Source: Glandiceps talaboti (Eukaryota; Hemichordata; Enteropneusta; Spengelidae). Taken from it: a stretch of DNA of 62,000 nucleotides. Below the pieces are notes generated by a model, which worked only from the letters and a program-made list of their open reading frames with translations, searched no databases and was not told the DNA's origin. Shown here one piece after another: positions 53,019-62,000 of this stretch. Location: assembly GCF_964340395.1 (NCBI RefSeq), contig NC_135550.1:31326676-31388675 (forward strand). The letters run 5' to 3'. Position numbers and translations under genes: made by a program. How positions within the stretch are numbered: position 1 is the stretch's first letter; each line of letters opens with the position of its first letter.

Positions 53019-53807
53019 TTTAGATACACGAACTGGACTTCAGAGAGTATTCAATGTATGGACTAACAGATAGGCTATCTTTCTGTTTTCTATTGTATCT
53101 ACAGATTCTACCCCGTAGCATTAAACGTGTTTAATCGGGATGAATTTTTACAATAGAAAATTTTGCTAACTCTTTTCCCATAATATTTGCCCCCAAAATT
53201 TTATAATATATATTGATCGCATATCTTCTAGAGTAAAATATTGGTAGTTTATTGTTTGTTTTCATCGATGGCTCATATTCCGAGAGTATTTGCAACTTTT
53301 GACCTTGAAAATGAATAAATTATAAATCTTCGAGTATGATTACAGAGAGTCAGTCCAAAGGTCCCAAATACGAAGTATTCATTGGTTTCACAAAACTAAA
53401 CACAGTCCAGTCATAATAATTATACGAAGTACATATATTTGATACATGTCTAGTGTATCCTACACTTGCAAACATTATCCGGCCTTAGATAAAAGATTAG
53501 TGCAAGTGGACAAATTAATTGTACACATAAATGTTTTAAAAGTTGTATATTTAATATCTTCTTTGAGACCGATTCAACTTTTGACAAAACGTTATTAATA
53601 GCTGATTATTTACGTCCCATAGTCGTAAATCTCCACAAAAGTACAACAATTGTAAACCACATTGGATGATCATTGAAATATAATTCATCCACCAAGGGTT
53701 CTACTGATTTCCCAAAGCCAATCATGAAAAAAACACAATTTAGTGTTTCAATGCAAGAATGGAAGCTTCGGTAGTTTCTACCTTCCGAAGGGGAAAGTTA
53801 TATTTTG

Positions 53808-53808
<1 letters not shown>
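53019..53808. other. AT-rich non-coding stretch
   Basis: Nothing recognised. Confidence 0.5.

Positions 53809-53868
<60 letters not shown>
53809..53868. repeat. (TCTG)15 microsatellite
   Basis: Fifteen perfect TCTG units. Confidence 0.98.
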
Positions 53869-53869
<1 letters not shown>

Positions 53870-54030
53870 GAGTCTTTGTTAATAATGGCTGGTTCCAGGG
53901 GTGATATGGATAGAGACGGAAGTCAAATTTTGAAACAATGAAATTATATACTAACACCAGAAATTATACCCTAAAAACCCGTAAGTCACAAACCAGTTTC
54001 CCTGAATCACCATGTGAGGCACAACTTTCC

Positions 54031-54041
54031 AAAATGGCGGC
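54031..54041 (+). promoter_or_regulatory. Exact long-form YY1/Pho site
   Basis: AAAATGGCGGC fits the extended YY1 consensus AANATGGCGGC. It lies 43 bp outside the left arm of the 54.1-54.5 kb palindrome. Such sites are typical of promoters and of some transposon 5' ends. Confidence 0.35.
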
Positions 54042-54083
54042 ATCCATCGAAGGGAAGTCTTGTATTACTTTTATTACGAAAAA

Positions 54084-54522
54084 CAGCATTCAGGTTTAGA
54101 TTTTGATATTTTAAACGTATCCTATCCAATGTCAACATATATGGAGAGTATCAGTGACAAAACCCATTACTAGGTTTAAGCCTATTTTGAAGAAAAACGA
54201 AATAAAAACTATAGTACCATTCTGGAGAATACACGGGCATTGCATGTCCATAGTACACGTAGTACTAGTAGAATGCACTTGGTGATACTGTTTTCATATT
54301 TGACCAATATTCAAACGAAAACGACATATCACCAAGGGCATTCCTACAAGTAGTACTGCTACTATGCAAATACATACACTCCAGTACAGTACATGTTGGG
54401 CCTACAATTTTTTTCTTTAAAACAAGTTTTGAACCTAGCAATGATTTTGCCATCGACACTCTCCATGTATTTTGACATTGGATAGGACACGTTTAAGACA
54501 TCAAATCTAAAACTGAACGCTG
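54084..54522. repeat. 440-bp imperfect palindrome (foldback/MITE-like)
   Basis: Two ~215-bp arms are inverted copies meeting near 54303. Matching landmarks include CCTATCCAATGTCAA (left) against its complement at about 54470-54490, and CTTGGTGATA (left) against TATCACCAAG (right). Arms align along their length with substitutions and small gaps. The outer ends read CAGC and GCTG. I see no clear target-site duplication and no transposase. It could be a MITE-like element or a local inverted duplication. Confidence 0.85.
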
Positions 54523-54689
54523 TCTGGACATTTCAGATCAAGCTTGTTGATGTAACTTTTAATTTTAATGAGGTATTTGCATAATTAATTACTTTTTGCA
54601 TGCTTCATCACCAAGACCACGACCACCGACACAATCACAACCGTTACAACCAACACCATCACTAACACCAACAACAATAATAACAACAA

Positions 54690-54752
54690 CAACAACAAAC
54701 AAACAAACAAACAAACAAACAAACAAACAAACAAACAAACAAACAAACAAAC
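54690..54752. repeat. (AAC)n-(AAAC)14 array
   Basis: AAC triplets pass into about 14 AAAC units. Confidence 0.97.
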
Positions 54753-56132
54753 AACAGTTTGCCACAAACACCGCAACCAACAGCATCATCACTACCACTA
54801 CAATTGCCCATCCACGCCTTCGCCGTTGGCCAAATGATCGGTAGTTCAGAAGGACCAGGGTAATGATTTCAATTTGTAAAGAAAATTGTACCTTTTAGGC
54901 TAGTTAAAACACAAGTTGATTTTACCTTATAAAAATCATATGGATATTTGATAACAATTCAGAAAAAAGCACAACAGCCTCTGACTTTATATTTTAATTT
55001 CAATTTGCTCGTATTTGCTTTGCAAATTGAGATCTTTTACTAAATTGATTACAACCCTGTAAAAGTAGTCGTAATTAATTAAACGTACATTATTTGGTTC
55101 ACCATTACCCGTAATTCATACAAAGCCAAAAAGCCCAAAAAGGAAGATGTCACCTCATATACATATATTATATTCTTTGTTTGTAAATCAGCACTGGAAC
55201 TGTGCCCCATGTTGCTGAAAGACAAAGTCACAACACTCAGTACATCATTGGTGTCGACCAATCACCAGCAAGCATCGTGAACAAATCCGTTTGAGATGAG
55301 TGATGTCTTTATAACAACAATGACACACAAATAATGAAAAGACATGTACATATACTATGAATCATAACACTATACTATACTATACTGTTTAGACTAGATG
55401 ACCTTGAATCAGAAATTTAATTTGATATTAGACCCGACCTTTGTCTGTGAGAAATCAATCAAAATGCCATATCCTATATCTCGATATTTCATTAATCACG
55501 GTGTTTGCACATGTCGACAGGTCAAGTTTATTACCACACAATTGAAAGTGACAAAGAATAGGAGTTACAGGAAGTGACGTGATCCTGTGTATGAAAGGTG
55601 CCAGGAAAGCTCAAGTACGTAAAGTGGTTTGACTGTGTCCTGTAAATGTATGCTGTTGGTCACGCATGCTCACTAAGTGGCACTGCTGCAGTTTTTTCTT
55701 GGCTCTTTTCGTTTCACACGGCAAACTATTTGTTTATTACTTTCTACTGAAGCGAGCTTTGTTATAATTAATAATGGTTGTGAGCAGACATTGGCATAAT
55801 TACTAACATTCAGATGTATGCACAGGATTCAAATAACGTAATTTCCTAGAGCGGGAAAAATGCGTCTTTGATTCTTGTATACCATTATACATGTACATAA
55901 CGGGTGAGAACACGTCACCCTGAAGAAATTATGGGCCATTACTCTAACATTAAAAATGAACTCTAATATTCATGTAAATGGCGATGCGCTGATAAAGTGC
56001 TTGTTCTCCACGAATTGTTTGGTCCTGCTCGTGATTCTTTGTGGTGGCTTGTAAAAATCTATGGCTAGTGGATGATTTTCTAGGGGATGAATTATTGTAA
56101 ACAATGTCCGTATTCTCAAACCATCCACTGAT
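54753..56132. other. Non-coding stretch
   Basis: Three or four TATAC units at 55369-55387. Nothing else recognised. Confidence 0.5.
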
Positions 56133-56223
56133 CACTTACGGGTCTTTAACTTTCATCGTATGCAGTGATTCAATGTCATATCCTACGACTGCATACGATG
56201 AAGTTAAAGACCCGTATTAAGTG
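56133..56223. other. 91-nt near-perfect hairpin
   Basis: Left arm 56133-56166 and right arm 56188-56223 are complementary except for a two-base and a one-base bulge; the loop is 21 nt (56167-56187). Pairing stops abruptly outside 56133/56223. The size suits a pre-miRNA-like or small foldback element. I do not recognise either arm as a known microRNA. Confidence 0.85.
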
Positions 56224-56582
56224 GGTACCGTGTGAACAATGTAAAGGAATAATTTGTGATATCAAATAAGAAAGCAACTTTATTAGCATGATTGCATATA
56301 CATATACATTTTACATGTAATTGTCTAAATCTCGGCCAAACTCCTGCTGTGTCTGACTTCTGGGGTGACATGTTATATCTGTATCACGTTAAAGTGGTGG
56401 CGACTTGAAGGGTTTCATCTTAAACTAAGTCATGATACTGTGTGGGGACTTTCCAAGGGAACCTGATAATTGGCAATCCGACGATTCGAAATAGAATTTC
56501 TTCATAATGGAGCTTTAAGTTTGTTTTTTTTCAGCCATGTTTAGATTTGTTGTAAGATATGTTTTCTATATGTTTTTACATG
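56224..56582. other. Short non-coding spacer
   Basis: Nothing recognised. Confidence 0.5.
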
Positions 56583-56697
56583 GACCCTCCACCATGTATG
56601 TATGGAAGTATGTATGTATGTATGTATGTATGTATGGATGGATGGATGGATGGATGGATAAATGGATGGATGGAATAGAATGGATGGATGGAGGGTC
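56583..56697. repeat. (TATG)n-(GGAT)n array between inverted repeats
   Basis: The microsatellite is bounded by GACCCTCCA (56583-56591) and its exact reverse complement TGGAGGGTC (56689-56697). Confidence 0.9.
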
Positions 56698-56870
56698 TTA
56701 TGGTTTGTAACAGAGCTGTTTATTCTTGTACATATTTTATCTCAGTAGCGATAGTTTTTCTATATAATTTGTTTTTAATAACGTTGCAACTATTCTCGCA
56801 CATTTTTCCTCTCTGATTTTGCAGTTTTTGATTTTGTAACTCTTCTCTTTCTTGAGGAGGAATAAAGAAA

Positions 56871-57111
56871 CAACAACAACAACAACAACTACTACTACTA
56901 CTACTACTACTACTCACTCACTCACTTACTCACTCACTCACTCACTCACTCACTCACTCACTCGCTCGCTCACTCGCTCACTTACTTACTCGTTTGCTCC
57001 CCCACTCCCCCACTCACTCACTCACTCACTCACTCACTCACTCACTCACTCACTCACTCACTCACTCACTCACTCACTCACTCACTCACTCACTCACTCA
57101 TTCATTCACTC
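56871..57111. repeat. (CAA)n-(CTA)n-(CTCA)n compound array
   Basis: Triplets change to CTCA tetramers at about 56912, which then run to about 57111 with a degenerate GCTC/CCCA stretch in the middle. Confidence 0.97.
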
Positions 57112-57570
57112 ACTCATTGTTCCATGATTGGTCTTTCTCCAGAGTATAAACTTATAGATCATGGTGGTCTATTAGTTATCAATGGAATGCATATACACAG
57201 CAATATTACAAGACATGCAAATGGCTCTCTTTCTCAAATTTCAACTCATCTCGAGTTGTCGTCACAATTCATGAGTAATGATAAGCAGCGAGGTGAGATG
57301 GTCGTACTCTACCTGGCCAGGTTCGGTATAATATAAATTGTTAATTCACTTCATGTAACAATATAGTATATACGCGGTTCTCACATTTGTAATTTTAGTA
57401 CTAATTGCAAGTGAACAGCTGTAAAGTGAAATTCTAATTGCTTCCTTCTAGGTCCGACAAAAAGAATATAAATGAAACCCTTTCAGGCAGTTCATATCAG
57501 ATGAAATCTTCGAGGAATAAAGAAAAAAATTACGGAGTTCAGAAGATCTCTTTTACCAATTATTATCTAG
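57112..57570. other. Spacer between arrays
   Basis: One octamer ATGCAAAT (57215-57222). No gene recognised. Confidence 0.5.
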
Positions 57571-59007
57571 TGTCAATTTTCAAATATAGTTCGTTTTAAG
57601 ATCAGTGGTGAAGGCATGGTCTATTTCAAATATAGTTCGTTTTAAGATCAGTGGTGAAGGCATGGTCTATTTCAAATATAGTTCCTTTTAAGATCTGTGG
57701 TGAAGGCATGGTCTATTTCAAATATAGTTCCTTTTAAGATCAGTGGTCAAGGCGTGGTCTATTTCAAATATAGTTCGTTTTAAGATCAGTGGTCAAGGCG
57801 TGGTCTATTTCAAATATAGTTCGTTTTAAGATCAGTGGTGAAGGCATGGTCTATTTCAAATATAGTTCGTTTTAAGATCTGTGGTGAAGGCATGGTCTAT
57901 TTCAAATATAGTTCGTTTTAAGATCAGTGGTGAAGGCATGGTCTATTTCAAATATAGTTCGTTTTAAGATCAGTGGTGAAGGCATGGTCTATTTCAAATA
58001 TAGTCCGTTTTAAGATCAGTGGTCAAGGCGTGGTCTATTTCAAATATAGTTCGTTTTAAGATCTGTGGTCAAGGCGTGGTCTATTTCAAATATAGTCCGT
58101 TTTAAGATCAGTGGTCAAGGCGTGGTCTATTTCAAATATAGTTCGTTTTAAGATCTGTGGTCAAGGCGTGGTCTATTTGAAATATAGTTCGTTTTAAGAT
58201 CTGTGGTCAAGGCGTGGTCTATTTCAAATATAGTTCGTTTTAAGATCAGTGGTCAAGGCGTGGTCTATTTCAAATATAGTTCGTTTTAAGATCTGTGGTC
58301 AAGGCGTGGTCTATTTGAAATATAGTTCGTTTTAAGATCAGTGGTCAAGGCGTGGTCTATTTCAAATATAGTCCGCTTTAAGATCTGTGGTCAAGGCATG
58401 GTCTATTTGAAATATAGTCCGTTTTAAGATCTGTGGTCAAGGCATGGTCTATTTCAAATATAGTCCGTTTTAAGATCTGTGGTCAAGGCATGGTCTATTT
58501 CAAATATAGTTCGTTTTAAGATCTGTGGTCAAGGCGTGGTCTATTTCAAATATAGTCCGTTTTAAGATCTGTGGTGAAGGCATGGTCTATTTCAAATATA
58601 GTCCGTTTTAAGATCTGTGGTCAAGGCATGGTCTATTTCAAATATAGTTCGTTTTAAGATCAGTGGTGAAGGCATGGTCTATTTCAAATATAGTCCGTTT
58701 TAAGATCAGTGGTGAAGGCATGGTCTATTTCAAATATAGTTCGTTTTAAGATCTGTGGTCAAGGCGTGGTCTATTTCAAATATAGTTCGTTTTAAGATCT
58801 GTGGTCAAGGCGTGGTCTATTTCAAATATAGTCCGTTTTAAGATCTGTGGTCAAGGCGTGGTCTATTTCAAATATAGTTCGTTTTAAGATCTGTGGTCAA
58901 GGCGTGGTCTATTTCAAATATAGTCCGTTTTAAGATCTGTGGTCAAGGCGTGGTCTATTTCAAATATAGTCCGTTTTAAGATCTGTGGTCAAGGCGTGGT
59001 CTATTTA
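57571..59007. repeat. 46-bp satellite-like array, 31 copies
   Basis: Units contain ATTTCAAATATAGTTCG, then TTTTAAGATC, then WGTGGTSAAGGCRTGGTCT. Length is constant at 46 bp and copies differ almost only at four sites: TTCG/TCCG, A/T before GTGG, GTG/GTC, and GGCA/GGCG. The last copy ends in unique DNA after GTGGTCTATTT. Confidence 0.96.
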
Positions 59008-59283
59008 TGCCTTGTATGTTACAGATAAAGCTGACTTCTAACGATTCAGTTATGTGTCTAGTCGATAGGCAGTTATACCTATCAAATGGGTTACTACCAT
59101 CTTGTAATGTCACATAAGTTGAGAACTTTCTGATAATGGACTCTTGTAATTGCTTTGCCTCAGTTGAATTGTCATCGGTATAAACACATCATAGATAATC
59201 CAGAATCACAAATAGACAATAACTAGATATCCAATATCCATCGTCAACAACTTTGTAAATGTCGCGATATCACCACCACTGAA
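59008..59283. other. Spacer
   Basis: Single-copy-looking DNA, nothing recognised. Confidence 0.5.
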
Positions 59284-59667
59284 ACCACCAACACCACCAC
59301 CACCACCACCACCACCATCGCCTTCTTCTTTTTCACCACCATCCCCATCCTCATCATCATCATCAGCTGGATTGGGGCTCCAATAATTCACAATTTGAAC
59401 TTTTTGTTTTCTATAGTTCGTGATCACGCAAAGCACATTTTGTGTTGTTTTTTAACAGTGTCATTTTCTTCGATTATTTACGACTAATTAGTGTTTTTTG
59501 ATTGCAAATGCATAGAGTTAAACATATCCACACTGACTTTTGGACTGAATGATACAGGACCCATCTCATCATCGTCAGCAGCAACATCAACATAGATTGT
59601 AGTAGCAGTATCTTCATCGTCACCACAACAACCACCACCACCACCACCACCACCACCACCACCACCA
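59284..59667. repeat. Two (CAC)n triplet tracts
   Basis: CAC runs at 59284-59318 and 59630-59667, with CAT/CCA-rich DNA near the first. Poly-Gly and poly-Val frames on the minus strand are artefacts. Confidence 0.93.
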
Positions 59668-59699
59668 ACGCTAGTGTCATCACCAATATCGACATCGCT

Positions 59700-59960
59700 A
59701 CCACTTATACGAACACCATTGCTAAGATTACCATGAACACTACCATCACCAATATCGACATCGCCATGATACCACTGCTAAGATCACCATGAACACTACC
59801 ACCACCAATATCGACACCGCCATGACACCACTGCTAAGATCACCATGAACACCACCACCAATATCGACACCGCCATGACACCACTGCTAAGATCACCATG
59901 AACACTACCACCAATAGCGACACCGCCATGACACCACTGCTAGATCACCTTGAACACCAT
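59700..59960. repeat. 53/56-bp minisatellite, five copies
   Basis: GCTAAGAT recurs at 59721, 59777, 59833 and 59886, and as GCTAGAT at 59939: spacings 56, 56, 53 and 53. The three-base difference reflects loss of one ACC triplet. Confidence 0.92.
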
Positions 59961-61645
59961 GCACGACCAACCATTATCACTACACTTACTTTACCAAAAA
60001 AATGTATCATAATCACCACCAGCACCACCCCAGCCGCTGGCCAAAACAAAGAACGAGGCGAAACAGAAGAACAAGACTACCAAAATGCATTTAATTACTG
60101 TTATATTTTTCACCTATTAAACATGTGAAACATTCCAAATTAAACCGGCGCTGGTCACCCGGGCCCGTATGTAAGCTTATATCAGAATACATCAACCCAC
60201 CTAATTTTGGAACAAACAAAACGTGTCGATTTAATAAACGTTATGTAGTTTCTCGGCTTCTATAAATGGACAACAAGAGAGAAGTACAGCCACTCTAAGA
60301 TTTAACTAAGCGCGGGTCCATTCAGTTGAAAAGGGGCTATGTGACGTGACCCTTTAGCAGATATCATTTTAGAGTTGGCTTAAACTGCCCGCATGGGTTT
60401 TTAGAGCACTTAATTTAACTCAAAAAGTAGACTGCGAAAAAATGCTTCCTGTTCCCAGAGATGGAGACGACAATTAGGTTGACCAAGTGGCGTTTCTATC
60501 AGCGTGTGTGCTGCAAATCTATTTGCCGCAGTGAGAGAAAATTACAGAGTAACGGTTTGGAATGTTTTACATATTGAACATCTCGAAATGGTTTCTAAAG
60601 CGAAAAATTACTCCCTTAAGTCAGTAATTTTCTGTTCAATGACAGAATAAAATTGTACGCACTCTCCAAGTCAGGCCAATTATTCCAACAGTCGTTTGAT
60701 GTCGAAGGTATTGTCTTCAGCGAGACAGTCACTGAAGCAGGCATTGACGAGAAAAATACATGATAACTGTGAAAACTTCTGTAGAGAGTGTATGTCGGAA
60801 ACCCCATAATTTACCTCATGCGAGGCTCGCTCTGTATAATCTGTACTCGGAAGCCCGCAGGATAGACGCTTCGGGTGTCGCATTGTACGGTCTTGATGCT
60901 GTCACGCTCCCAGAAGAGTGATTAAGAACATGATTAATAATGGTAAATCGCCGTGCTTTCACATTTGATGGTCAAGGACGGCAGAGAAATTTCGAAATGA
61001 TTCCAACAAAATATTGCTGGAAGCTTGGATAGATCGAAATTCGTCGCAGACGGCGAAAATAGTTGTTCACCCTAAAGAAAAAGCCCTCGAATAATGCTAT
61101 TTTGATGATCATTTCTAAACGCAAACCAATGCAAATAAACTGAAACGGTGCAATAATGACATGGAATAAAAGGGTACGTTTGCGTTCACTTTTCTGCCTC
61201 ATTATACTTATTTGTGTCGTCATCATTTTCTAACGAATGCAGGTCGTGAACAATGCCCGTAGACGGTGGACTCCATTTTCCCTTTATGGAATATTCTTTG
61301 CAATTGTACAGATAGGTGGTACGATAATGGGAACCTGATTACTATTGCATTTTGAGGGCACATTCACTCGATTTACCCGACAAGATGCACAATTTAGAGG
61401 CTCCGGAGAAATAAAAAGAATGGCCGTCAATGGTGCTATCGTCTCTCTAATAACTGCTGTAGTTGTCAACGTTTTTTTTCAGTAGGTAGATGAATTTAAA
61501 GTATATCTTCCCGTCGATGACATCAAATACCTTTTTTTCATCGATATGAAAAATGAAATCGAGTAAATCTAAAATATTGGCTTACTCTAGGAAGATAACC
61601 ATGACGTCATTAATTATCTACACGTATACTAGTATATATGTATAT
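59961..61645. other. Non-coding stretch, nothing recognised
   Basis: 60.25-61.5 kb is of moderate GC with few repeats, and short frames have no domain. It may include regulatory DNA but I see no specific evidence. Confidence 0.45.
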
Positions 61646-61882
61646 GATTGTTTGCTTGTTGGCTTGTTTATTTATTTGTTTGTTTGTTTGTTTGTTTGTT
61701 TGTTTGTCTGTTGATTTATTTGTTTGTTTGTGTGTGTGTTTGTTTGTCTGTTTGTTTGTTTGTTTGTCTGTCTGTCTGTCTGTTTGTTTGTGTGTGTTTG
61801 TTTTCTGTTTGTCTGTCTGTCTGTCTGTCTGTTTGTTTGTTTGTTTGTTTGTTTGTTTGTTTGATTGTTTGTTTGTTTGTTT
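61646..61882. repeat. (TTTG)n/(TCTG)n mosaic array
   Basis: TTTG blocks alternate with TCTG blocks and a (TG)n patch. Confidence 0.97.
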
Positions 61883-62000
61883 GTGAAAAGTTAGACCACT
61901 TAGTATGTTTGCATATTGCGTGTTGATAAATACAGATGCAGGAAAGATGCAACAATGAAGTATAATTACGAACGGGAAAATCAGTTCATTAATTTCAAAA

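Overview
The window is nuclear DNA from an animal, most likely an invertebrate deuterostome. It is AT-rich, very sparsely coding and crowded with simple-sequence arrays. The only gene I can support is an intact, single-coding-exon forkhead transcription factor of the FoxG (BF-1) class on the minus strand (23964-25205). Its forkhead domain is nearly residue-for-residue the vertebrate FOXG1 domain, and conserved FoxG blocks lie outside that domain. The deuterostome assignment rests on this protein and on genome texture, so it is an inference; a hemichordate-like or other ambulacrarian source fits but is not proven.

Layout. 1-23.2 kb (3' side of FoxG): no credible gene, several microsatellites, a possible retroposon 3' tail near 8.2 kb, and short minisatellites at 15.2 and 18.4 kb. 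23.0-25.6 kb: the FoxG unit, with a proximal promoter (TATA box, two CCAATCA boxes, an exact GLI-type 9-mer, an E-box and a forkhead-type site), the coding exon, the first canonical poly(A) signal about 0.7 kb past the stop, and a strong G-quadruplex motif just beyond it. 25.6-62 kb (5' side of FoxG): no second gene. This flank holds large tandem arrays (114-bp unit at 32.5 kb, 29-bp unit at 38.2 kb, 46-bp unit at 57.6 kb), many compound tetranucleotide arrays, a 440-bp imperfect palindrome at 54.1-54.5 kb and a near-perfect 91-bp hairpin at 56.1-56.2 kb.

Between the repeats are blocks with higher GC, few stop codons on either strand and little simple sequence (about 20.0-20.4, 36.8-37.7, 43.0-43.4, 44.3-46.2 and 50.1-51.6 kb). 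They do not read as protein genes. The most economical reading is cis-regulatory DNA of a developmental gene sitting in a gene desert, as is known for vertebrate FOXG1. The best candidate is 43.09-43.40 kb, where three exact SoxB-type sites and one octamer (POU) site fall within 300 bp; a second Sox-homeodomain-Sox cluster lies at 37.53 kb. I saw no tRNA, rRNA, CRISPR array or intact transposase or reverse-transcriptase gene.
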